Source of the DNA: Lachnospiraceae bacterium
GTDB taxonomy: Bacteria; Bacillota; Clostridia; Lachnospirales; Lachnospiraceae
Length of the DNA stretch: 64,000 nucleotides
NCBI GenBank assembly: GCA_900759665.1
Contig: CAAEWE010000018.1
Coordinates: 124,001-188,000 of the forward strand
Reading direction: 5' to 3'
The notes under the pieces are model-generated. The model did not search any database, was not told where the DNA came from, and worked only from the letters and a program-made list of their open reading frames with translations. Positions 53,213 through 61,562 of the stretch are shown here, piece by piece (the stretch's first letter is position 1; every line of letters starts with the position of its first letter). The translations under genes and the position numbers were made by a program.

Positions 53213-53887
53213 TTAATTGATGGATTTTTCGACAATTTCCCCCTGGCGTTTGTAGATACTTCCTTTTGGAATATATCCTCTGACCATGGATAAAGGGTAG
53301 ACATTGGTATTGCTGCCGATGATGGTTCCCGGATTGAGGACACTGTTACAGCCAACCTCCACATAATTGCCGAGGATGGCTCCCATTTTCTTTAAGCCCG
53401 TGGCGATCACATCATCATTATAGCGGATCGTCACCTTTGTTTTGTCGGATTTGACATTGGAGGTAATGGAGCCGGCTCCCATATGGGACTTATATCCGAG
53501 AATGGAATCTCCGACATAATTGTAATGAGGTACCTGTACATTGTTAAAGAGAATGACATTTTTTAGCTCGGTGGAGTTTCCCACAACGCAGTTCTCTCCT
53601 ACAATGGCGTTGCCGCGGATGAAGGCACACTGGCGGACCTCCGCATTTTTCCCGATGATACATGGACCATTGATGGATGCGGTCGGCGCAATGGTGGCTG
53701 ATCTGGCGATCCAGACATTTTCGCCCTTCTGCTCATATTCATCGGCCGGTAAACCGGCACCCAGTGTCATGATGAAATCTCCGATGTGAGGCAGCACCTC
53801 CCATGGAAACTCCCGGTCGGTAAAGATATCTCTGGCGATGGTCTCGTCAAAATTAAATAAGTTTTTGTTTTTTAATGCATCGTACAT
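53213..53887 (-). CDS. Left-handed beta-helix protein, sugar-nucleotide acyl/nucleotidyltransferase type
   Basis: A 224-residue protein made mostly of hexapeptide repeats (IAPTASI, ARSATI, IIGKNAEV, IVGENCVV, VIATGL and so on), forming a left-handed beta helix as in the C-terminal half of GlmU. The N-terminal 60 residues carry no nucleotidyltransferase motif, so it is not a full GlmU. Such proteins are often labelled UDP-N-acetylglucosamine pyrophosphorylase. The true activity is not certain; binding of a sugar nucleotide or acyl-CoA is likely. Confidence 0.75.
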   Translation of the reverse strand: MYDALKNKNLFNFDETIARDIFTDREFPWEVLPHIGDFIMTLGAGLPADEYEQKGENVWIARSATIAPTASINGPCIIGKNAEVRQCAFIRGNAIVGENCVVGNSTELKNVILFNNVQVPHYNYVGDSILGYKSHMGAGSITSNVKSDKTKVTIRYNDDVIATGLKKMGAILGNYVEVGCNSVLNPGTIIGSNTNVYPLSMVRGYIPKGSIYKRQGEIVEKSIN

Positions 53888-53950
53888 AGTTTTCCCTTTC
53901 CTATTACGTTCTGACCTTAAAATACAAGGATTCAGATTGCGTGATATGTG

Positions 53951-56029
53951 TTATTTCTTGTAATAAACAGCGGCTTCATCAAACTTTTTCCGAAGGTATC
54001 CCTGATTGTTCAGCCCCTTGACACCATTGACCCATTTGGCAATATAGTTTTCCAGCTTTGCCATATATTCGTCCTCGGTGATGGTTCCCTCTGCCATATA
54101 GGTCAGCCCCTTTTCCCAGCTTGCGGTAAGCTCCGGGTTTAAGAGGGAACGGATGGAGGAATCCACTACATCATAGACCATTTCCCCCAGAAACTCAGGT
54201 GTGATGATCTGTGTTTTTTTGTTCAGTTTGAGGTATTTTTTCGCTACAAGCTTACTGAGAATTTCGGCTCTTGTGGCACTGGTGCCAATGCCGCTTCCTT
54301 TGATCTGGGAACGAAGCTCTTCATCCTCGATCAGCTGTCCTGCATTTTCCATGGCAAGGATCAGGGAACCGGAATTGTACCGTTTTGGTGGTGATGTCTC
54401 GCCTTCCTTGATCTCCAGACGGTTCAGATCGATCTCGGTTCCTTTTTTGATCTGCTTCATCAAGGCGATCAATTCCTCGTCGAAGGTATCCTTTTCTTCT
54501 TCGGAGACATTTTCCGCATTCTGGTCACCGGACTCCTTTGCGGCCGTTTTCTTTTTGTTGGAAAAGGACGCATCGGCAATTTCCAAATACCCCTGCTGCA
54601 GCATAATACGGATTCCGGAGAAGAAACGTTCCTGCTCCCGCACGGCGGTGAGACTGATCTTCTGGTACTCAGCCGGAGGATAAAAGATACACAGGAAACG
54701 GCGTACGATCACCTCGTAGACCCGCTGTGCCGTCAGACTGGTGCTTCGCAGTGCACCAAAGCCCTGTCCGGTTGGGATAATGGCATAGTGATCCGTGATC
54801 TTTTTGTCATCGCAGTATCTGGTGGAGGCAATCTTCTGATAGCTTGTGCCCGCCAGGATCTTTTCTGCAATCTCCTTTACGATGGGATAATTGCGAAGAC
54901 CACCGATATTTTTGTGGATCTCCTTGGAAACGGCGGTAGAAAGTACACGGGCATCTGTTCTTGGGTATGTAACCAGCTTTTTTTCGTAAAGCTCCTGAAC
55001 GATCTTTAAGGTTTCGTCCGGGCTGATCTTGAACAGCTTGGAACAGACATTTTGCAGCTCTGCCAGATTAAATAATAAAGGCGGATTCTTTTTTTCTTTT
55101 TTACGTTCGACCTTTTCTACAATGACCTTGCGACTTTCAATGCCTGCCTCCGGCTGGAAGCAGTTTTCTGGATTTTCTGCTGGAAATCCCAGAGTCTGAC
55201 ATAGAACCTGTGCATCCGGTTTTTCCTTGAAGCCATTTTCCTTATAAAGCTTTGGGGACTGAAAATAAGCGGAGCCCTCAACGCTGCGCCATTCTCCGTC
55301 AAACTCTTTGCCTTCATAGGAAAAATGACCCATAACCCGGTAAAATGGTGTTTTGACAAAGCCTCGGATCTCCCGCTCACGGCGGACAACCATCCCCAGC
55401 ACGCAGGTCATAACACGTCCTACGGCAATGGCTGCGTATTTGGCACCTTTCCGGTAGTTCATAATGGTCTGGCTGTACTTTAAAGAAAGAACACGGGAGA
55501 AATTGATGCCCATCAGATAATCTTCTTTGGCGCGGAGATATGCGGAAGCTGCCAGATTGTCATACTCCGACAGGGGCTTTGCCTCCTTGATACCGCGGCG
55601 GATCTCCTCCTCGGTCTGAGAATCGATCCAGACACGCCGTTTCTCTTTGGTGTCCGGCACCTCTGCCATCTGATCCACCAGACGGTAAATATATTCGCCT
55701 TCCCGTCCAGAGTCAGTACAGACATAGATCCGCTCCACATCGGGACGGTTTAACAGCCCTTTTACGATATTAAACTGCTTCTTTACATCCGGGATCAGCT
55801 CGTAAAGGAACTTTTCCGGCATAAAGGGAATGGTATTTAAGGACCATTTTTTGAGTGCCGGATCATAGACCTCCGGATAGCTCATGGTGACCAGATGTCC
55901 GACGCACCAGGTTACCACATAATCGGAGGATTCCAGATAGCCATTGCCGGCATTCCCGTTTACTCCTAAGGTTTTTGCAAATTCCTTTGCCACGCTTGGT
56001 TTCTCCGCAATAAATAACTCTTTTCCCAT
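53951..56029 (-). CDS. topB: DNA topoisomerase III
   Basis: A type IA topoisomerase that relaxes and decatenates DNA. The 692-residue protein begins with the TOPRIM domain (FIAEKPSVAKEFAKTLG; the DxD-like site in CTDSGREGEYI), followed by the cleavage domains with the active-site Tyr355 in VTYPRTDARVLS. The C-terminal part lacks zinc fingers, as usual for TopB. It starts 6 nt after the stop of a small membrane protein gene, so the two are likely cotranslated. Confidence 0.94.
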   Translation of the reverse strand: MGKELFIAEKPSVAKEFAKTLGVNGNAGNGYLESSDYVVTWCVGHLVTMSYPEVYDPALKKWSLNTIPFMPEKFLYELIPDVKKQFNIVKGLLNRPDVERIYVCTDSGREGEYIYRLVDQMAEVPDTKEKRRVWIDSQTEEEIRRGIKEAKPLSEYDNLAASAYLRAKEDYLMGINFSRVLSLKYSQTIMNYRKGAKYAAIAVGRVMTCVLGMVVRREREIRGFVKTPFYRVMGHFSYEGKEFDGEWRSVEGSAYFQSPKLYKENGFKEKPDAQVLCQTLGFPAENPENCFQPEAGIESRKVIVEKVERKKEKKNPPLLFNLAELQNVCSKLFKISPDETLKIVQELYEKKLVTYPRTDARVLSTAVSKEIHKNIGGLRNYPIVKEIAEKILAGTSYQKIASTRYCDDKKITDHYAIIPTGQGFGALRSTSLTAQRVYEVIVRRFLCIFYPPAEYQKISLTAVREQERFFSGIRIMLQQGYLEIADASFSNKKKTAAKESGDQNAENVSEEEKDTFDEELIALMKQIKKGTEIDLNRLEIKEGETSPPKRYNSGSLILAMENAGQLIEDEELRSQIKGSGIGTSATRAEILSKLVAKKYLKLNKKTQIITPEFLGEMVYDVVDSSIRSLLNPELTASWEKGLTYMAEGTITEDEYMAKLENYIAKWVNGVKGLNNQGYLRKKFDEAAVYYKK

Positions 56030-56035
56030 AAATAT

Positions 56036-56212
56036 TTATTCAGCAGAACTGCCGATATTTCCCTTCTGTACTTTGGCCCAGGCACTGCATCCAAAGATAA
56101 TTCCTACAATGGCGATACCTGTAATGCATACATATTTTACGATCTTTGTGACATTGACTTCGACATGGACAGAAGTTCCATGTGTCTGATCCGGTTTATT
56201 TTTACAAATCAT
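56036..56212 (-). CDS. Small single-pass membrane protein upstream of topB
   Basis: A 58-residue protein with a polar N terminus, one hydrophobic segment (KYVCITGIAIVGIIFGCSAW) and a short polar tail ending in SSAE. Two GGAAAG ribosome binding sites precede the ATG. The stop lies 6 nt before topB, so it is probably a real translated leader gene of topB. Function and family are unknown to me. Confidence 0.68.
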   Translation of the reverse strand: MICKNKPDQTHGTSVHVEVNVTKIVKYVCITGIAIVGIIFGCSAWAKVQKGNIGSSAE

Positions 56213-56302
56213 ATTCTTTCCTTTCCTGAGAATACATCAGATTCTCTGATAGATATTATAATGCTGGTGTCAAAAAAATTCTGGCATTAAAGAACGGTTA
56301 TT

Positions 56303-56938
56303 TTAGTAACCTAATTCCTCTCCCACAAGGATCACCTTGATCCTGCCGGGGATTCTTGAAAATCTGGTTATCACTGTCTGGGCGCAGATGCAGTCACTGG
56401 TCAGACAGTCAGCACATCTGCCGTACTGGGCGCACGGAGTTTTCAGGCCGAGACGCAGTGCATTTGGCGGTGAAGCCATATTATGGACTCTTGCAATACC
56501 GCTTTGGACGTCCGGCACGATCTTATTCATGCCGGCGATCACAATGACCTGCTGTGGGCCGTGGCAGAGACAGGCAACACGGTTGCCGGCTCCGTCAATG
56601 TTGACCAGTTCTCCGTCGATCGTAATGGCATTGGAGCTCATAAAATAGACATCGGAGGTAACGATTTTGCCGTACATTTCCCGCTTTTCCTCCGGAGTGA
56701 TTGCTGCGGCACGGTCAAATAAGGTATAATCGGACTCTTTGAGATCATCTAACAGTCCGATCTCCTGCAGTGTTTCAGAACCGCCCCAGGAAATGGTACA
56801 TCCGGGTGTCAGAAAACGCTTTGCTTTTGCATTGGCCTCCTCACGGTCTGTACAATAGTATCCCTCAATTCCTCTGGCATTAAACTTGCCGATCATATTT
56901 TCCGCAATATTTTCATAGTATTCCTGTTTATAGGACAT
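56303..56938 (-). CDS. LUD-domain protein (lactate utilisation, LutC-type)
   Basis: A 211-residue protein of the DUF162/LUD family, whose LutC members take part in lactate oxidation. Conserved parts are TPGCTISWGGSETLQEIG, the LFDRAA and SSNAITIDGELVNIDGAGNRVA region, and a Cys-rich C terminus (CAQYGRCADCLTSDCICA) that may bind a metal cluster. The lutA and lutB partners are not nearby, so it may be a stand-alone LUD protein. Strong AAAGGAGG ribosome binding site. Confidence 0.85.
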   Translation of the reverse strand: MSYKQEYYENIAENMIGKFNARGIEGYYCTDREEANAKAKRFLTPGCTISWGGSETLQEIGLLDDLKESDYTLFDRAAAITPEEKREMYGKIVTSDVYFMSSNAITIDGELVNIDGAGNRVACLCHGPQQVIVIAGMNKIVPDVQSGIARVHNMASPPNALRLGLKTPCAQYGRCADCLTSDCICAQTVITRFSRIPGRIKVILVGEELGY

Positions 56939-57103
56939 GGTAACATCCTCCTTTGTAATAATATGATGTTGATAAAAGCACAGGCACCTTTGAAAGAAAA
57001 AGGTGCCCCGTCTGCTTTCCTGTGAGTTGTTACGCAGGATTTTATGAAAGTGGCTGTGACCACTTGTTATTGCTCATTCTGTCATATGGGTCAGAATAAG
57101 TGA
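56939..57103. other. Intergenic region after glyA with hairpin
   Basis: A GGCACCTTT/AAAGGTGCC hairpin near 56975-57005 could end the glyA transcript, but the following T tract is broken. Nothing else is recognised. Confidence 0.4.
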
Positions 57104-58345
57104 TTATTCATATAATGGGTATTTGTCGGTCAGGCTCTTGACGATCGCTGTTGCTTTCTCCTTGTTTGCCTCCGGATCATTTACCATCAGTGCGATTGCC
57201 TCTGCAACCTGATCCATATCGTCGGTATTAAAGCCTCTGGTTGTAACAGCGGCTGTACCAAGACGGATACCACTTGTGACAAATGGAGACTGTGGATCGT
57301 TTGGAATGGTGTTTTTGTTGCAGGTGATATGTGCCTCATCAAGCCACTTCTCTACTTCCTTACCGGTCAGACCCTTATCTGCAAGATCTACTAACATCAG
57401 ATGGTTATCGGTACCGCCGGATACAATCTTAAGACCACGGCTCTGAAGACCCTTTGCAAGTGCCTGCGCATTATCAATGATATTTTTGCCGTATTCCTTA
57501 AAGCTTGGATCCAGTGCTTCTTTGAAGCAGACTGCCTTTGCAGCAATCACATGCATCAGAGGACCGCCCTGGATTCCAGGGAACAGAGCCTTATTCAGCT
57601 TATGCTCCTCTGCAAACTCCTTGCTGGAAAGGATCATACCTCCACGAGGACCACGAAGAGTCTTGTGGGTTGTGGTCGTGGTAACATGTGCATATGGGAT
57701 TGGGCTTTCATGATACCCTGCAGCCACAAGACCGGCAATATGAGCCATATCTACCATCAGGTAAGCTCCTACCTCGTCTGCAATCTCACGGAAACGCTTG
57801 AAATCAATTTTTCTGGCATATGCACTGGCACCGGCAACGATCAGCTTTGGCTGGCATTCTTTTGCGATGCGCTCTACCTCGTCATAATCAATGAAACCGT
57901 CATCATTGACACCGTAAGGAACGCAGTGGAAATATTTGCCGGAAAGGTTGACAGGACTTCCATGGGTCAGATGTCCGCCATGATCCAGATTCATTCCCAT
58001 GAAGGTGTCTCCCGGATTCATCAAGGCAAAAAATACAGTCATATTGGCCTGGGCACCGGAATGAGGCTGTACATTGGCATAGGTGCATCCGAATAATTCC
58101 ATGGCTCTGTCTCTGGCAAGATCCTCGACAACATCTACATGCTGGCAGCCGCCATAATAACGCTTTCCAGGATAACCCTCGGCGTATTTATTGGTCAGTG
58201 TGCTTCCCATTGCGGACATCACTGCCTTGCTGACAAGATTCTCGGATGCGATCAGCTCGATATTCTCGCGCTGTCTGTTGGTTTCTGCTGTGATCGCTGC
58301 TGCAATTTCAGGATCGAAGCTTTCAACGTCTGAAAATGGATACAT
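57104..58345 (-). CDS. glyA: Serine hydroxymethyltransferase
   Basis: GlyA interconverts serine and glycine and loads one-carbon units on tetrahydrofolate. The 413-residue protein has the PLP lysine Lys228 in TTTTTHKTLRGPRGG, the substrate region VDMAHIAGLVAAG and the standard length. AAGGAGG upstream of the ATG. It is near the purine genes that use its formyl donor, consistent with co-regulation, although no shared promoter was seen. Confidence 0.97.
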   Translation of the reverse strand: MYPFSDVESFDPEIAAAITAETNRQRENIELIASENLVSKAVMSAMGSTLTNKYAEGYPGKRYYGGCQHVDVVEDLARDRAMELFGCTYANVQPHSGAQANMTVFFALMNPGDTFMGMNLDHGGHLTHGSPVNLSGKYFHCVPYGVNDDGFIDYDEVERIAKECQPKLIVAGASAYARKIDFKRFREIADEVGAYLMVDMAHIAGLVAAGYHESPIPYAHVTTTTTHKTLRGPRGGMILSSKEFAEEHKLNKALFPGIQGGPLMHVIAAKAVCFKEALDPSFKEYGKNIIDNAQALAKGLQSRGLKIVSGGTDNHLMLVDLADKGLTGKEVEKWLDEAHITCNKNTIPNDPQSPFVTSGIRLGTAAVTTRGFNTDDMDQVAEAIALMVNDPEANKEKATAIVKSLTDKYPLYE

Positions 58346-58421
58346 GTTTTCTCCTCCTTGTTTATGTCAAAATTTTAGTTGCTAATATCAGGTGTCGGGT
58401 TATGAAAATAACTCAGACATA

Positions 58422-59696
58422 TTATTGGGCATCATCGATGGCTTTGCCAATGTCGTGACGCATATATTTGTTTTCAAAGGAAATCCACTCGGTTGCCTCA
58501 TAGGCATTTTTGCGGGCTTCCTTTAAGTCCCTGCCTTTGGCTGTGACACCGAGAACACGTCCGCCGTTTGTCACAATCCCCTCATCGGTCAGCTTGGTGC
58601 CGGCATGGAATACATAATAACCATCCTTGCCATCGAAATTCTCCAGTCCGGAAATAAGCTTGCCCTTCTCATAATGCTCCGGATATCCATCGGAAGCAAG
58701 AACGACACAGACAGCGGCATTATCCTCAAACTGCAGGTCGATCTGATCCAGCTTGCCGTCAATACATGCATCGATCACGTCAATGATGTCGTTTTTCATA
58801 CGAGGTAGAACAACCTGGGCTTCCGGATCGCCAAAACGTGCATTGTACTCTAAGACCTTTGGACCGTCGGCGGTCATCATCAGACCCACGAAAAGAATAC
58901 CGACAAAATCTCTGCCCTCTGCCTTCATGGCATCCATGGTTGGCTGGTAGATCTTCTCCTCGCAGAACTTCTGAATCTCCTCGGTATAGAAAGGACTTGG
59001 AGAAAATGTTCCCATACCACCGGTATTTAACCCCTGATCGCCATCCTTGGCACGCTTGTGATCCTGTGCACTTGTCATAGGCTTGATATGGGTACCGTCA
59101 CAGAAACAGAGAACGGAAGCCTCACGGCCGACCATAAAGTCCTCGATCACGACAGTATCACCGGCATCACCAAACTGCTTGTCAAGCATCAAAGTAGCAA
59201 TGCCTGCCTCTGCTTCCTCGAGATTCTGACAGATCAGCACACCCTTTCCGAGGGCAAGTCCATCTGCCTTTAATACGATTGGAAAATTGCATCCTCCCAG
59301 ATAGAGCAGTGCTTCTTCCGGAGAATGAAATGTCTCATAGTGACAGGTCGGAATATCATATTTCTTCATGAGATCCTTTGAAAAGCTTTTGGAGCCCTCG
59401 ATGATCGCTGCGTTTTTGCGGGGACCAAAGACACGTAAGCCTCGCTCCTCGAAAACGTCAACGATACCGCCAACTAATGGATCATCCATACCGATGATAG
59501 TCAGATCGATCTGATTGTCCTCGGCAAAGTCCGCCAGCTTATCAAATTCCATTGCAGTGATATCAACGCATTCTGCAATCTGGGCGATTCCTCCGTTGCC
59601 CGGAGCACAGTAAATCTTATCAACTCTTTTACTCTGAGATACGCTCCATGCGATCGCATGCTCACGTCCACCGCTTCCTACGATTAATACTTTCAT
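58422..59696 (-). CDS. purD: Phosphoribosylamine-glycine ligase
   Basis: PurD joins glycine to phosphoribosylamine using ATP. The 424-residue protein has the ATP-grasp fold with the N-terminal VLIVGSGGREHAIAWSV, the ATP-site LKADGLALGKGV and the conserved stretch GLNTGGMGTFSPSPFY, plus DPEAQVVLPRMKND. GGAGG upstream of the ATG. It follows purN and purM on the same strand, forming a purMND run. Confidence 0.97.
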   Translation of the reverse strand: MKVLIVGSGGREHAIAWSVSQSKRVDKIYCAPGNGGIAQIAECVDITAMEFDKLADFAEDNQIDLTIIGMDDPLVGGIVDVFEERGLRVFGPRKNAAIIEGSKSFSKDLMKKYDIPTCHYETFHSPEEALLYLGGCNFPIVLKADGLALGKGVLICQNLEEAEAGIATLMLDKQFGDAGDTVVIEDFMVGREASVLCFCDGTHIKPMTSAQDHKRAKDGDQGLNTGGMGTFSPSPFYTEEIQKFCEEKIYQPTMDAMKAEGRDFVGILFVGLMMTADGPKVLEYNARFGDPEAQVVLPRMKNDIIDVIDACIDGKLDQIDLQFEDNAAVCVVLASDGYPEHYEKGKLISGLENFDGKDGYYVFHAGTKLTDEGIVTNGGRVLGVTAKGRDLKEARKNAYEATEWISFENKYMRHDIGKAIDDAQ

Positions 59697-59762
59697 GTTT
59701 AAGCCTCCATTCCGCCACTTTTTGCGGCGTCATAAATTTACGCTGTGATGTATAAAAAATCG

Positions 59763-60389
59763 TTACTCACTAATGTGTGCAATTCCGTCTTTTACCGTTA
59801 CCTTACCGGCACCGATCAGATCGATCGCCTTTGGAAGGATCTTCCATTCTGCCTGCTCCATGACTCTTCTCTGCAGGATCTCAGGGGTATCTCCCTCCTG
59901 TACTTCTACTGCCTTCTGAAGAAGGATCGGACCGTGATCTGCCTTTTCATCGACGAAATGAACCGTAGCTCCGGTCACTTTATTGCCCATTGCCAGAACA
60001 CTTTCATGAACCTTTAATCCATAATATCCCATTCCGCAATGTGCGGGGATCAGGGAAGGATGGATATTAATGATACGATTATGATATTTCTCGATCATCC
60101 TTGCGGGTACGATCACCAGGTAACCGGCAAGTACCACCAGATCAATATGATATTCGTCTAATGTATCTAACATGGCATCGGCAAAGGAATCTCTTGAGTC
60201 ATATGACTTCGGACTGATGCATCTGGCTGGAATACCTGCCTTAGATGCACGCTCCAGCGCATATGCATTTTCCTTATTGCTGATCACTACAGCAATCTCT
60301 GTATTGCGGATCGTGCCGTCTGCTACAGCATCGATGATCGCCTGGAGATTTGTTCCTCCGCCGGATACGCATACTGCAATCTTTTGCAT
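59763..60389 (-). CDS. purN: Phosphoribosylglycinamide formyltransferase
   Basis: PurN transfers a formyl group from formyltetrahydrofolate to GAR. The 208-residue protein has the motifs VSGGGTNLQAIID, LAGYLVIVPARMIEKY with the catalytic His/Asn region, INIHPSLIPAHCGMGYYGLKVH and GATVHFVDEKADHGPI. The start at 60389 has GGAGG five bases upstream; the longer frame has a weaker site. Length is standard. Confidence 0.95.
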   Translation of the reverse strand: MQKIAVCVSGGGTNLQAIIDAVADGTIRNTEIAVVISNKENAYALERASKAGIPARCISPKSYDSRDSFADAMLDTLDEYHIDLVVLAGYLVIVPARMIEKYHNRIINIHPSLIPAHCGMGYYGLKVHESVLAMGNKVTGATVHFVDEKADHGPILLQKAVEVQEGDTPEILQRRVMEQAEWKILPKAIDLIGAGKVTVKDGIAHISE

Positions 60390-60452
60390 AGTTTCCTCCA
60401 TGATTGACTGCCCGCTGCATATTGGCACAGCAGACAGATGATTGTAAAATGA

Positions 60453-61481
60453 TTATACTAAATCAATGCCCTTCTCGCCTTCAGCAATCTCGCCGATAAT
60501 ATAAGCATTCTGTCCGGACTTCTTTACAAGCTCTACGGTCTTGTCTGCGTCAGCGGCATCCACTGCAAGAAGCATACCGATACCCATATTGTATGTATTG
60601 TACATCATTTCCTTTGCGATATCTCCGTCCTTTGCGAGCATAGAGAAGATCGGAGGGATCGGATAGCTGTCCGCCTTTACTCTGGCACGTACGCCATCGT
60701 GAAGCATTCTTGGGATATTCTCATAGAAGCCGCCACCGGTAATATGGCTGCAGCCCTTAATAGTTACGCCGCCGTCCTTAACGCTCTTTAATGCTTTTAC
60801 GTAGATAATGGTTGGTGTCAGAATAGTCTCACCCAGCGTCTTGCCGCCGAGACATTCATAAGAACGGTTCAGATTGTCCTTGTTGATATCAAATACTTTA
60901 CGTACCAGAGAATAACCGTTGCTGTGGATACCGGAGGATGCGATACCTACCAGTACATCGCCCTTCGCAATGCTCTTTCCGGTGATCATTTTGTCTCTGT
61001 CTACGATACCAACGGCAAAACCGGCCAGATCATACTCATCTACCGGATAAAATCCCGGCATCTCTGCTGTCTCACCACCGATCAGTGCTGCATCCGACTG
61101 ACGACAGCCCTCAGCAACACCGCTGACGATCTGTGCGATCTTCTCCGGTTCATTTTTGCCACAGGCAATATAATCTAAGAAAAATAATGGCTCTCCACCG
61201 GCACATGCAATGTCATTTACGCACATTGCCACGCAGTCGATGCCGATCGTGTCGTGCTTGTCCATCTCAAAGGCAATTTTTAACTTGGTTCCTACTCCGT
61301 CCGTACCGGAAACCAGGGTTGGATGCTCCATCCCCTTAAAACTGTCCAGGGAAAATGCCCCTGAAAATCCACCAATGTCTGTCAGCACCTCGTTTCTCAT
61401 CGTGCTGGCAACATGCTTTTTCATAAGCTCTACTGCCTTGTAGCCCGCCTCAATGTCAACGCCTGCATTCTTGTAGTCCAT
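60453..61481 (-). CDS. purM: Phosphoribosylformylglycinamidine cyclo-ligase
   Basis: PurM closes the imidazole ring to form AIR. The 342-residue protein has the ATP-site motifs GVDIEAGYKAVELMK, GTDGVGTKLKIAFEM, IGIDCVAMCVNDIACAGGEPLFFLDY and GGETAEMPGFYP. First gene of the purMND run. A strong promoter lies directly upstream and overlaps the comEC stop. Confidence 0.97.
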   Translation of the reverse strand: MDYKNAGVDIEAGYKAVELMKKHVASTMRNEVLTDIGGFSGAFSLDSFKGMEHPTLVSGTDGVGTKLKIAFEMDKHDTIGIDCVAMCVNDIACAGGEPLFFLDYIACGKNEPEKIAQIVSGVAEGCRQSDAALIGGETAEMPGFYPVDEYDLAGFAVGIVDRDKMITGKSIAKGDVLVGIASSGIHSNGYSLVRKVFDINKDNLNRSYECLGGKTLGETILTPTIIYVKALKSVKDGGVTIKGCSHITGGGFYENIPRMLHDGVRARVKADSYPIPPIFSMLAKDGDIAKEMMYNTYNMGIGMLLAVDAADADKTVELVKKSGQNAYIIGEIAEGEKGIDLV

Positions 61482-61533
61482 GATAAGCCTCCTCTATTTG
61501 TATTTATATCTTCACTTGATCAAAGATATTCTC

Positions 61534-61562
61534 ATTGTAGCACAAAGCAAATTGTTTGTCAT
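61534..61562 (-). promoter_or_regulatory. Promoter of purMND
   Basis: Read on the - strand, ATGACA and TACAAT are separated by 17 bp. The -35 box overlaps the end of comEC. Confidence 0.65.
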
